Positions 7,898 to 17,333 of a DNA stretch of 64,000 bases are shown in pieces. The stretch comes from Pseudobutyrivibrio ruminis (lineage in GTDB: Bacteria > Bacillota > Clostridia > Lachnospirales > Lachnospiraceae). The stretch covers positions 1 to 64,000 of the forward strand of contig SVES01000013.1 in NCBI GenBank assembly GCA_015057305.1, in the 5' to 3' direction. The notes beneath the pieces were generated by a model. The model searched no databases. It worked only from the letters and a program-made list of their open reading frames with translations, and was not told where the DNA came from. Made by a program: the position numbers and the translations under genes. Numbering within the stretch: the stretch's first letter is position 1; each line of letters opens with the position of its first letter.

Positions 7898-9478
7898 TTA
7901 CACACATTTATATTCCCATTCTGATATGTTCCGTGTCTCAGTTGAAAAATTGGCCCCTATTATCCATTTATCCCGACTATCTGCTGAATAAGGAATCAAA
8001 TATCTATTGTCCTCTATTTGTTTTAGTGCTTCCTGTGCAGTCTTATTTACTTTGAATTCGAATATAAATATGCTTTTATTTGTTTCAACTATACAATCGG
8101 CACGGCCATTAGCACTATGTGGTTCAACCTTTACAAACTGTCCCAATAAAATGAACACTATGTAAATCACATTTTGAAAATCTCGTTCAACTAGCTTTGC
8201 ATCCTTATTATTCGTATAAGGCAAACTTTCAAATAATGACTCGAGCCGCCTTCTCATTCCCTCCAAATCATTGTTTTGAATATCATTAATAAAAGATCTA
8301 ATCTCGAGAGGTGATATGCCCTCGCTATTATACATAAACATAGGTGCAAGGCTCTTTAAAAAACTATATCTAACCTCATCATTCGGATAATCTAACAGTA
8401 ATGCGTTAATTTCTGCATCATACTTCTTTATAGTCAAATAGCCTGTTTGGTACAGTAAAGGGATCAGATTGATCTCATCTGCCTTATATTCTAATAAAGC
8501 ATACCTTTCAGCATAAAGCTTACCTTCAGTAATTAGTTTTACATCAAAATCCTCATTCTGTATTTTTTCAAGTAAAAATGTCGGTGTACCAGTACTAAAC
8601 CAATAAGGCTCGAACTCATTATTATTAAGAGAACATAAAAGACTATATGGGTTATATATGTCAGGAGAATCATTATGAAAATGATATCCATCATACATTT
8701 TCTTTAGTTTTTCTCTACATGCAGCCTCAGTTAAACCTAAAGATAATGACATTTTACTAACGTATGATGAAAGATATAAATCTATTTCCTTATCTGTTAT
8801 TCCACAAATAGCTGCAAATTCCTTATTGATAGAGATATCTGTCAACTGGTTTAAATCACTAAATATGCTAACTTTGCTAAACTTCGTTACCCCAGTAAAA
8901 AAAACAAACTTGATATACTTGTCGTAGCTTTTTAATGTACTGAAGAAACCTTTGAATACGTCCTTATTATGCTCTTCCTTAGAAGTGTCAGTAATAACAT
9001 CTAACAAAGGTTTATCATATTCATCCACTAGAACCACTACATTTTTTCCGGTTTTAGCTACAGCCTTTTCAATGAGAAATCGAAATCTCTCAGGCAATGA
9101 TGCTTCTCTTTTCTCATCGCCATATATTTGCTCCCAGCTAGTCAAGTGTTCATTTAATACTTCTTCTAAGGCATTTTCTCTAGAATATGTATCTTTATTA
9201 AAATCAAAATAAAAAACCGGATATTGCTGCCAAGCATCTTTGTTGTTAGCTTCTAATTTTTCTATTTCAAGTCCAGTGAAAAGTTCCTTCTTTCCTTCCC
9301 AATATGCCATTAATGTGGAAACCAATAAGCTTTTTCCAAATCTACGTGGACGACTCATAAAATATGGAATCCCAGCGTGAACCAATTTATATACATATTC
9401 TGTTTTATCTATATATAAGTACCCTTCGGTCCTTATTTTTTCGAAATTTTGTATTCCCAATGGCAGCTTCTTTTCCAT
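7898..9478 (-). CDS. AAA-ATPase-like protein with C-terminal PD-(D/E)XK nuclease domain
   Basis: A 526-residue protein of the AAA-ATPase_like/DUF1703 type. Start KKLPLGIQNFEKIR and IDKTEYVYKLV are family signatures. The Walker A-like loop is MSRPRRFGKSLLVS, and the Walker B is VVLVDEYDKPLLD. The C-terminus carries a nuclease-like pattern ADCIVETNKSIFIFEFKVNK (Asp, then Glu-x-Lys). These proteins are very common in gut anaerobes and have no settled function. The track start at 9520 is replaced by the ATG at 9478, preceded by GGAGAATAACT. It is transcribed toward hipBA but ends before the hipBA promoter. Confidence 0.85.
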   Translation of the reverse strand: MEKKLPLGIQNFEKIRTEGYLYIDKTEYVYKLVHAGIPYFMSRPRRFGKSLLVSTLMAYWEGKKELFTGLEIEKLEANNKDAWQQYPVFYFDFNKDTYSRENALEEVLNEHLTSWEQIYGDEKREASLPERFRFLIEKAVAKTGKNVVVLVDEYDKPLLDVITDTSKEEHNKDVFKGFFSTLKSYDKYIKFVFFTGVTKFSKVSIFSDLNQLTDISINKEFAAICGITDKEIDLYLSSYVSKMSLSLGLTEAACREKLKKMYDGYHFHNDSPDIYNPYSLLCSLNNNEFEPYWFSTGTPTFLLEKIQNEDFDVKLITEGKLYAERYALLEYKADEINLIPLLYQTGYLTIKKYDAEINALLLDYPNDEVRYSFLKSLAPMFMYNSEGISPLEIRSFINDIQNNDLEGMRRRLESLFESLPYTNNKDAKLVERDFQNVIYIVFILLGQFVKVEPHSANGRADCIVETNKSIFIFEFKVNKTAQEALKQIEDNRYLIPYSADSRDKWIIGANFSTETRNISEWEYKCV

Positions 9479-9541
9479 AGTTATTCTCCATTTTGCTATT
9501 CTAACGATATGCTTATACAAATATCAGTAATTACAATTATA

Positions 9542-11539
9542 TTACATCACATCAACTATATTTGTCATCCTTCCAAAAAATGGATCTTCTACAACAAGAT
9601 TCTTAAATGACTGATCGTTGATTTCCAACTTTCCAATTAAAGTCAAAAATGCCTCATCCAACTTTTTATTCTGCTGTCTCATGGATACGGGAACAATTTC
9701 TAAATAATCATCTACATACTGCATAATTCCCTGCTGCATTCGCGATACACATTCCAGATTCTCATCGCTTCTAGTTTCTTTTGCATAGACAGGTTGTCCC
9801 GCTTCATCAAATTCATCAACAGAAGGCATTGGTGATGTAAGTATTGTTTCCAGAATATAATAATTATCAAATATTACACTCTTATCACGTTCCTCTTCAG
9901 TATAAAATGATTCGATTTCAATTCCTTTATCAGCCATAAATTCTGGCTCAAGTTGCAAAAAATATAATCCCTTCAAAGGCTGTCGCATAAACTTCTGTAG
10001 AAATAATTGCGTCGTACCCTTTGCAACAAAATCAAATACACCTAGTTTGCCATCTGGCAACTTTAATGAATCAATGTATTTTATGTAGTTGCGGCGTTTA
10101 TCCTTTGCCTTTTCCAATATGAGCACATTCCGTTCTTCAGCTGCTACGTCTTCATCTATTCCAAATCTGACCAGCATGCTTTCCTTTTCTGTGCCAAAAA
10201 ATTTCATGCTATCCACATATTTAATATCATTTTCGTCCATTATTCCTGCACGAATAGCAGATATTCTGGATGTCAAAAAATAAAAACCATCTTTATCTTC
10301 ACAAAATCTATTATAGATTTTCTCCAGTAAATACCCGTCTCTCGCACATAATAAGATGCCGTCCAATCCAAGTTCTTGTTTCTTTGCAATCATCCATTGC
10401 GTAAAATCTACTATCATCGGACCGCAAATATAGTAGCCTATATCAAAACAGTCATTTATTTCTATTTTTGCACCATTCTCAAATTGAAATGGACTTGAAA
10501 ACTTTCTTGAAAGGAACAATCCCAACTTTGCTTTATCGGAATATGACTCTGCAATTGATTCAACCCCCATTCCACCGAGTGCATCTAACAGACTATTATT
10601 TCCATAAATATGGAATGTTTCGATTCCATATTCCTTTGCTTTCTCTATATCTGCAAGTTCATCATTTCCAATGTGAAGAACCTTCTTTTCTCTATTCGCC
10701 TCAATAACATATGAAAATAGTTTTTGGGTTTTGAAGGTACCATATTCGCAAGAGACAAATAACTCATCAAATATATCTAGTCCACACTTTGCCAGCAATT
10801 CCTCTATTTGCTCTTTTGTGTAATAGGTATCACTTGTGAGAATTACTTTTTTCCCGTGCTTCTTTGCATAAGAAATGATGGCAGTCATATCATCCCGAGG
10901 AACTACCATTTTACTGTCTATTTGAAATTCGATAGATGCTAATTCTTCAGCCGATTCTTTTATACCAGTAAGTTTTTCTTTTACCCATGTATAAATATCA
11001 AGAAGTGTTGGAGATGAATTACGTGATAATTCTTTTTCAGCAGCAATTCGTATATGCGATAATTCTTTGACATCTACTTGTTTGGCAACCAAATCAAATA
11101 TATCTGTGTAATCACTTATTTTTCTATTGATTAGGGTGTCAAAAAAGTCAAAACTAATTACATCTGATTCATCTATCTTTTTGATTAGATCATCTTTTGT
11201 ATAGGTTGCGATATTTGAAAATTCATAGGACGCTTGCTTTTTCTCTAATAAATTATTTCCACGAACATCATATACTTCTACACCGTTCGCTATGCAAGCA
11301 TCTTTAATACGCTTTGCGATTACTTTACATGATCCTGGGCGAGCAACAACAACAATAATCTCAACACCTGCTTCAATTGCCTGTTGTAAGGAAAAAATTG
11401 GATAACCAAACTGCTCGCCAGATTCTTCATAGCCGTCAAGTAGCCCAACTATATTTAGTTCATTTGCATTTGATTGGATAAACCGTTCTGTTTCAGTTCC
11501 AAGTCCGTATAATGCGATTTTCTTATTTGTTGAATTCAC
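9542..11539 (-). CDS. Rossmann domain plus HAD-like hydrolase (COG5610-type)
   Basis: A 665-residue protein. Residues 8-90 form a Rossmann-like module (IALYGLGTETERFI, then VGLLDGYEESG), the same module seen in six other proteins of this island. Residues about 125-330 form a HAD hydrolase: nucleophile motif ISFDFFDTLINR, then KKVILTSDTYYTKEQ, then LHIGNDELADIEKA. The remaining C-terminal 300 residues are typical of COG5610 proteins found in capsule and surface glycan clusters; their role is unsettled. The GTG start follows TAGGAGAAAAC. A perfect 15-bp hairpin with a T-run lies immediately before that ribosome binding site, so expression may be attenuated. Confidence 0.78.
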   Translation of the reverse strand: MNSTNKKIALYGLGTETERFIQSNANELNIVGLLDGYEESGEQFGYPIFSLQQAIEAGVEIIVVVARPGSCKVIAKRIKDACIANGVEVYDVRGNNLLEKKQASYEFSNIATYTKDDLIKKIDESDVISFDFFDTLINRKISDYTDIFDLVAKQVDVKELSHIRIAAEKELSRNSSPTLLDIYTWVKEKLTGIKESAEELASIEFQIDSKMVVPRDDMTAIISYAKKHGKKVILTSDTYYTKEQIEELLAKCGLDIFDELFVSCEYGTFKTQKLFSYVIEANREKKVLHIGNDELADIEKAKEYGIETFHIYGNNSLLDALGGMGVESIAESYSDKAKLGLFLSRKFSSPFQFENGAKIEINDCFDIGYYICGPMIVDFTQWMIAKKQELGLDGILLCARDGYLLEKIYNRFCEDKDGFYFLTSRISAIRAGIMDENDIKYVDSMKFFGTEKESMLVRFGIDEDVAAEERNVLILEKAKDKRRNYIKYIDSLKLPDGKLGVFDFVAKGTTQLFLQKFMRQPLKGLYFLQLEPEFMADKGIEIESFYTEEERDKSVIFDNYYILETILTSPMPSVDEFDEAGQPVYAKETRSDENLECVSRMQQGIMQYVDDYLEIVPVSMRQQNKKLDEAFLTLIGKLEINDQSFKNLVVEDPFFGRMTNIVDVM

Positions 11540-11550
11540 GTTTTCTCCTA

Positions 11551-11592
11551 TAAAAAATCCTCATGCTAAAATTACTGCATGAGGATTTTTTA
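11551..11592 (-). terminator. Perfect hairpin with T-run in the leader of the HAD gene
   Basis: AAAAAATCCTCATGC (11552-11566) pairs perfectly with GCATGAGGATTTTTT (11577-11591) across a 10-nt loop. On the minus strand it ends in TTTTTT and looks like a strong intrinsic terminator for the Stealth gene. Only a few bases separate it from the ribosome binding site of the next gene, leaving no room for a promoter between. It therefore acts either as a partial terminator or as an attenuator of the HAD gene. Confidence 0.75.
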
Positions 11593-11641
11593 TTTCATAT
11601 TCTTTTCGCCTCATCAGAGTATGTAATTTTCACATTCTCTT

Positions 11642-12646
11642 TCAAATCTCAAATGAGCACTTATTAGGAAATCTTTGCTCTAAGGCATTATTAATTGCAC
11701 CTTTCATAATTTCAAACTCTTCTGAGTTACAATTTTCATTAAAACTTATCATTGGATACAATCTGTTATTAATTGCATCAACTACTTCATTGTATGTTTC
11801 TATAGTCGGAAAAAAAACCTTGCCCTGAGTTCTTCTAGGGATAAAGTCTCCATCACATAGTTGCCAATATCTGATCAAATATTGTGTCACATCTGCTGAA
11901 CCCCTAAATCTATCTCTCGAACCTGCATCCAATGCATCTGGTTCTAATTCCCAGAGTTTTTCTAAAGTAGATTTTTTTAGAGGATTGGCCATGTGCGGAT
12001 CATAGAATCCTGGAAAATCATACCAATAAGAGCAGGCTTTTGTTCGTTCTAACCTATCTCCATAATCATCACAATACCATTTATCCCAGTTTTTCTCTTG
12101 TACTTCACGTTTTTTGAAATACTTATTAATGATAAACATATTATTAACTTGAGCATATCGTTGTTCATGAAGCCCTTTTGTAAATGAGCCAGTCGATATG
12201 ATGTTTTCAACCGCTTCGTCGCATACAACATCATTTTGAAAGTAATAATCCTCTGGGATATATTCTATTGGAAATACATCATCGCTAAATAGAATAAAAT
12301 TCTCTGAAAGATTTGATATACGGTGCAAATTCATTTCAATAGTATTAGAATTAAACGTAGGTAGATACTCATCAGGAATATAATCTTCATGATTTACAAA
12401 TACAAGTCGCTCATTATCTACATCTAAAAATTCTGGAATCTGTCCACATGTAATTAGAAAAACCCTGTTAAACCATGGCATACATTCTTCTATTGCCCTA
12501 AACCATAAATGTAAATTATCCCATGACTGAAATCTTACGTTGTGACTTGCATCACTTGCTGATGCTTCGCATTTATATTTTCGTTTTTGCCAGTCAGAAT
12601 CTTTCTCATCAACCCATGGTATTACAATATCAATTGCGTGGTTCAA
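11642..12646 (-). CDS. Stealth family sugar-phosphate (capsular) phosphotransferase
   Basis: A 334-residue Stealth protein. These enzymes transfer hexose-1-phosphate from a nucleotide sugar to a glycan, making phosphodiester linkages. Conserved regions appear in order: CR1 IDIVIPWVDEKDSDW, CR2 RVFLITCGQIPEFLD with SENFILFSDDVFPI, CR3 FYDPHMANPLKKSTL and the DRFRGSADVTQYL block of CR4. The start is a TTG, preceded by a strong GGAGGAAACTTA. It lies between the Rossmann-HAD gene and a GT4 gene. No membrane segment is present, so it acts on a cytoplasmic acceptor. Confidence 0.85.
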   Translation of the reverse strand: MNHAIDIVIPWVDEKDSDWQKRKYKCEASASDASHNVRFQSWDNLHLWFRAIEECMPWFNRVFLITCGQIPEFLDVDNERLVFVNHEDYIPDEYLPTFNSNTIEMNLHRISNLSENFILFSDDVFPIEYIPEDYYFQNDVVCDEAVENIISTGSFTKGLHEQRYAQVNNMFIINKYFKKREVQEKNWDKWYCDDYGDRLERTKACSYWYDFPGFYDPHMANPLKKSTLEKLWELEPDALDAGSRDRFRGSADVTQYLIRYWQLCDGDFIPRRTQGKVFFPTIETYNEVVDAINNRLYPMISFNENCNSEEFEIMKGAINNALEQRFPNKCSFEI

Positions 12647-12805
12647 TAAGTTTCCTCCATTTTCCTCAAAAAAATATTTCTATATGCGCCTTTTCATCTA
12701 ATACTTGATGTCAACACTGGTTTTCTTTCTCACCTAGTCCTTAAACTGATTTACAAAATCTAATAAATCTCATTGTCCATAATCAATTATTCAAAACAAA
12801 ATTTT

Positions 12806-14170
12806 CTAATATATTCTTTCATTTATATAATTTGCCCACTTGTAAGCATATTGATTAATATTACAGTTTTCAGCTACACTGCTATACGCATTTTCCCCAA
12901 ACTCTTTTAGCTTCACTGGATCTGCCAATTGCACTACCTTTTCAACAATTGATTTTACATCCCCCACCTCACAAATCACTCCATTTTTTTCTGAAATAAT
13001 CTCGTTAACACCGCTTACATTAGTTACTATTGGGACGCATTTATAACTCATCGCTTCGAGCATTGCCAAACTACATCCTTCGTATTCAGATAAGTTAATA
13101 TAAATATCAACATTTTCCCAAAAATGTCCCATAAGATCAATTGGTATTTGTCCTAGCATTTTGATTTTATTATTAAGACCTTGCCTCTGTATAAAACATT
13201 CTAATTCTGAATATAGTTCTCCCTCTCCTGCAATTTTCAGTAAATATGGAACGTTTTTCTTTTCCATTTCACTAATAAAATCTATAAGTAAATCCGCCCT
13301 CTTTTGCTTTTTTACTAATCTAGCAGCATATCCTATTCGTAGTATCCCATTTTCAGTATATTTTCTTTCTATATTTGGCGGAATTACTATTGCCTGTGTA
13401 AATGTTTCAATTTGACACTTTTTAAATATTCTACTAGCTCTATACTTTATATTCTCACTAACGCCAACAACACCATCTAAATAGTTTTCATACATTGATT
13501 GCCGCTTTATATTTGCATCAATATCATTATGCATAACAGCAATTATTTTTACCATCTCAGGATATTTTTTTTTCAAATATAAAGCTGCAAATAAAACATA
13601 CTTTCCAAAGCTTTGTATAACCACAATAGGTAATTGTCTTTGCAACAGTTCAATAATCTCAGCACATCCACCACGTTTAGGAGCTTCATAAATGTCAATT
13701 TCTTTATTCCGTAATTCGTTTTCCATCCCTTCAGTAACTATTAAACATTTATTTTTAAAGAGAATACTTCTTTCGCACAAATTTAATGCCCATATTTCCG
13801 TCCCAGCCCAATTGGGATATCCATCATGTGCATCAAAAAACAGTGTATATTCTTTATTCAATACTCTTTCATTATTTACAAGCACATTTTCATCAATTAA
13901 CTCATCTAATGTTATTACTTTGTTACCAAATCCAAGACTATCTAATTGATGAAATATTTCCTCAAAATATACACTTGTAATTAATATTTTATACTCACAA
14001 TTTATTAATTCTGAAATGGCTTTAATTGGCTTATCAAATATACTCTTTCCTTGTTTGCTTCTATCATTATCAATCCAACATACTATTTCTATTCCTAAGT
14101 AGCATAAAAAATCCCAATATACTTCTGCCATCTCTCCTGCCCCAAAGCATACAACCTTATTATTCTTCAT
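12806..14170 (-). CDS. Glycosyltransferase family 4 with N-terminal Rossmann module
   Basis: A 454-residue protein. Residues 4-85 form the island's recurring Rossmann module (VVCFGAGEMAEVYWD, then CWIDNDRSKQG). Residues about 110-454 are a GT-B glycosyltransferase: KNKCLIVTEGM and MHNDIDANI in the first half, then RIGYAARLVKKQKRADLLI and the family-4 ending IYINLSEYEGCSLAMLEAMS, where Glu and Gly contact the nucleotide sugar. I moved the start to the ATG at 14170, preceded by AGAGGAATA; it overlaps the previous gene by 11 bp. Donor and acceptor are unknown. Confidence 0.83.
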   Translation of the reverse strand: MKNNKVVCFGAGEMAEVYWDFLCYLGIEIVCWIDNDRSKQGKSIFDKPIKAISELINCEYKILITSVYFEEIFHQLDSLGFGNKVITLDELIDENVLVNNERVLNKEYTLFFDAHDGYPNWAGTEIWALNLCERSILFKNKCLIVTEGMENELRNKEIDIYEAPKRGGCAEIIELLQRQLPIVVIQSFGKYVLFAALYLKKKYPEMVKIIAVMHNDIDANIKRQSMYENYLDGVVGVSENIKYRASRIFKKCQIETFTQAIVIPPNIERKYTENGILRIGYAARLVKKQKRADLLIDFISEMEKKNVPYLLKIAGEGELYSELECFIQRQGLNNKIKMLGQIPIDLMGHFWENVDIYINLSEYEGCSLAMLEAMSYKCVPIVTNVSGVNEIISEKNGVICEVGDVKSIVEKVVQLADPVKLKEFGENAYSSVAENCNINQYAYKWANYINERIY

Positions 14171-15764
14171 TATTCCTCTCAATCATAACTTCCGCTACCC
14201 TATTTGCAAACAAGTAATATGCAAACTCATTTAGGTGTGCTGGGATACATCCAAAACTAAATCTTTCATCAGTATAGTAAAAATGCTTATCAATTGAGAC
14301 CCATATAGCCTCTGGAAAATTTTTTTTGAAATAATCATAATACTTTTTTAATTGAGTGTTTTTATTCTTTAGTGTTTCTATATTATTATATTTCTTTCTA
14401 TCTTCCTCATTACCATATTCATAGGCATAATATGATTCAATAACAATTATTTCTATTTTATTGTCTCTTACATACTGTGCAAATTTATCAAGCGCATTTT
14501 TCCAAACCATAAAACGCCTATCATCCCACCAAGGAATAATTTCTATATTTCCATATAAATCTATAGAATCTAATAAAGCATCACTCTTCGTTAAATAGTA
14601 TGATCCAATTCTTATCAAATCTGTACATTCTAATAATAAGTCTATTAATATAACAGAGTTTTTTCCTACCTCTTGAAAAAAACTCTTATTAATAATCTTT
14701 TCAACCATACTTTTTCTATATTTGTTGCAAACATTCTCCCTGTAACAAAAATGTTCTGTCCCCACTCCTCCATTGAAAATATCAATTAAACTTATGAATT
14801 GATATTTATACATTTGGAGGTGACGAAAAAGCTTCAATCTATTATATACAGCACATACATTGTAGCTGCCAATCGCAACCAAATTTAAATCATATGTTTT
14901 CCTCCAATTACTAAAATGAAAATCTAAAAAATCGGAAAAAAGCTTATTTCCATCTTCTGTATTGTAAGCACTTATATTATTAATTATTTTTTCCCACTCA
15001 TTTTCTAATTGTCTTACACAAAATGCCTCTATTTCGTTTTTATATTTGTTGAATATATTCTTCTTCTCCGCACCCTCAATCAACTCTGACAGTGCTTTTA
15101 TGAACAGTTCTGGGTTTTTGCGTCCCTTATCCATCAAACTTCCCGTTCTTCCCATACGGTACACATATTTGGTTTCTGACGTACACCCAATTCTTTTATA
15201 AGCATCAAGGATATTTATATATGTAGCAGAGTCCTCATATATAACAGGAGGTATTTCTATATTGTACTCCTCCCATATAGTTTTATTATATACACATCCC
15301 CACATATTTGGATATCCATACATCATTCGTTTAAAAATATCAGCCTTAACATATTGTAGATTTGAACGAAAATAAGCATTTTTTATAAATTTTTCATTCT
15401 CATCAACGTATGTAGTATCGCAATACACTAAATCATAATTATCAACCTTTTTCAGCATACTTTGAACAAAATTATTCTCAATCCAATCATCAGCATCGAC
15501 AAATGAAAAATAGTCAAAAACTGCCTCTTCAACCCCTCTCATTCTTGCCGGTCCCAGCCCCTTGTTCTCTTGTTCAACATAGTGTATAAATGGGTATTTA
15601 TCTACCCACTCTTTACATATGTCTGAACTTTTATCTGTAGAGCCATCATTAACCAGTATTAGTTCAAATCTTCTATCGTTTTGATTTACTATACTTGATA
15701 CACATCGATTTAAATATTTTTCAACGTTATACACTGGAACAATAAATGATATTCCTTTTTCCAT
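14160..15764 (-). CDS. Glycosyltransferase family 2 fused to a C-terminal SGNH-like domain
   Basis: A 534-residue fusion. The N-terminal 230 residues are a GT-A glycosyltransferase (ISFIVPVYNVEKYLNRC, LILVNDGSTDKSSDIC, FSFVDADDWIENNFV with the DxD metal site). The last 190 residues resemble DUF6270-type SGNH-like domains attached to capsule glycosyltransferases: VILIDLLLECTDLI, EIIVIESYYAYEYG and a late His-rich HFYYTDERFSFG and PAHLNEFAY. The start at 15764 lies 2 bp after the upstream stop and is preceded by GAGGAGCATTTATAATT. The C-terminal domain may acetylate or deacylate the glycan, but the catalytic Ser is not clear. Confidence 0.78.
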   Translation of the reverse strand: MEKGISFIVPVYNVEKYLNRCVSSIVNQNDRRFELILVNDGSTDKSSDICKEWVDKYPFIHYVEQENKGLGPARMRGVEEAVFDYFSFVDADDWIENNFVQSMLKKVDNYDLVYCDTTYVDENEKFIKNAYFRSNLQYVKADIFKRMMYGYPNMWGCVYNKTIWEEYNIEIPPVIYEDSATYINILDAYKRIGCTSETKYVYRMGRTGSLMDKGRKNPELFIKALSELIEGAEKKNIFNKYKNEIEAFCVRQLENEWEKIINNISAYNTEDGNKLFSDFLDFHFSNWRKTYDLNLVAIGSYNVCAVYNRLKLFRHLQMYKYQFISLIDIFNGGVGTEHFCYRENVCNKYRKSMVEKIINKSFFQEVGKNSVILIDLLLECTDLIRIGSYYLTKSDALLDSIDLYGNIEIIPWWDDRRFMVWKNALDKFAQYVRDNKIEIIVIESYYAYEYGNEEDRKKYNNIETLKNKNTQLKKYYDYFKKNFPEAIWVSIDKHFYYTDERFSFGCIPAHLNEFAYYLFANRVAEVMIERNNEE

Positions 15765-15766
15765 AA

Positions 15767-17329
15767 TTATAAATGCTCCTCTACTACCGAACAAATAAAC
15801 TCATTTATATATTTGCTATATAGTTTTTTAAACTCACTCACAGAAAAATGTTTATCATATACATTTTTATTTCTTTTTCCAATTTCATTTCTCTTCTCTA
15901 TATAAATATCAATATCTTCCATACAACTATTATCATTATACAAATATATATTATCATCAAGATTAAACTCTTGATTACCCGGAATATCTGAAAGTATAAT
16001 TGGCATTTCATTAATCATCGCCTCCAAAGTGGAAAAGTCAAAAATACTTAATCGATGTAACATAATATACACATCACTGATGTTAAATAGATAAAAAATT
16101 TGACTATGCGTTATACGTTCTGAAATTGCAACATACTCCAAATCTACGCCTTGCATACACATGTTATCAACAGTTTTTTGTATTTCTTCCTCAAGTGTAG
16201 TTATACCTCCTGCAACAACAATCCACCTTATTTTTTTATTTGTTTGACGATAATATTTTTGCAAAAAATAAGGAACTAAATCCACTCCCTTTAATCTAGT
16301 CATTTGACCAATGCTAAGAAAGGTAACGCAATCTGTTCTTTTTGAGATTCCCTCTATCGATTTTATCTCTGGCATATCAATAACAGTATTAAACATTGCT
16401 CTTCCTGAATTGTATGAAAGCTTCCCTTCAAAGCAATTATCGAAGTAGACTTTTGCCCCATTGCTTGGGAAAGAAACCATCTGTGCATTTTCAAATGCTA
16501 TTTTTTCTATGGTCTTGATTAAGTTCTCCTCTGTTTCAGTTAATTCCTCCCCCCATAGACGCATCTCATTTACATTATCCCCTTGAGCATGAAAGATTAT
16601 CCTATAATTCTTACCCGCCCTATATAAACCGAAAGCTGAGAAAACATCATTTGCTATATATATTGTATTATTCATTTTTAAAGACATTTCATATGCTGCT
16701 TGAGAAGCCCCTGTCATATATGAAAATCTATTAATTGGGTTTTCATATTCTTCGTTCGTTTCATAATATGGATATATAATCTCTATGCCGCTAAATGAAT
16801 TGCCCAGGATTTTTTTTTGCATACATATAACACCTATTGGTCCGCCCCCTCCTATCAATTCTTTTTCAGCATTAAAGCCTCCTGATAAGAAACATATTTT
16901 TTCAACTTTTCTCAATGATTCTTTTTCACGTTTATTATTCACTGAATCATCTATATAATTTTTCAAATATCTAGAATAAATTTCATTATAATATTCATCC
17001 TCCATATCAATAACAAAAATACAATCATCCCCTACATTGTTCGCATGTAACAATGTAATTGATGACTCAATTTTTTCTTTATTATTGTTATAAAAACCAA
17101 CAATAAAACATGCATTATGCTTTTTTGCTGCATCCGACACACTTATTATAGGATGTTCTAAATCTGCATTATGTTTTTTTTCATCTCTATCACAAAATAA
17201 ATAATCGTCTCTTTTTAATTCAGTTTTAACAACCCATGCATTTACTCTTCCTGCCGGCCCCGCGCCATAAATCACTACATTATTGAAATCTTCTAAGTTG
17301 CATTCTTCAATCTTTCTATATTTAACCAT
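15767..17329 (-). CDS. Glycosyltransferase family 4-like with N-terminal Rossmann module
   Basis: A 520-residue protein. Residues 15-95 form the recurring module (VVIYGAGPAGRVNAWVV, then LFCDRDEKKHN). After a linker comes a glycosyltransferase: KICFLSGGFNAEKELIGGGG and the donor half TFLSIGQMTRLKGVDLVPYF, then FDFSTLEAMINEMPIILSD. The gene lies 4 bp from the upstream GT2 gene and 2 bp from the next, so all three are one operon. The island is markedly A+T-rich here. Donor sugar unknown. Confidence 0.8.
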   Translation of the reverse strand: MVKYRKIEECNLEDFNNVVIYGAGPAGRVNAWVVKTELKRDDYLFCDRDEKKHNADLEHPIISVSDAAKKHNACFIVGFYNNNKEKIESSITLLHANNVGDDCIFVIDMEDEYYNEIYSRYLKNYIDDSVNNKREKESLRKVEKICFLSGGFNAEKELIGGGGPIGVICMQKKILGNSFSGIEIIYPYYETNEEYENPINRFSYMTGASQAAYEMSLKMNNTIYIANDVFSAFGLYRAGKNYRIIFHAQGDNVNEMRLWGEELTETEENLIKTIEKIAFENAQMVSFPSNGAKVYFDNCFEGKLSYNSGRAMFNTVIDMPEIKSIEGISKRTDCVTFLSIGQMTRLKGVDLVPYFLQKYYRQTNKKIRWIVVAGGITTLEEEIQKTVDNMCMQGVDLEYVAISERITHSQIFYLFNISDVYIMLHRLSIFDFSTLEAMINEMPIILSDIPGNQEFNLDDNIYLYNDNSCMEDIDIYIEKRNEIGKRNKNVYDKHFSVSEFKKLYSKYINEFICSVVEEHL

Positions 17330-17333
17330 GCAC

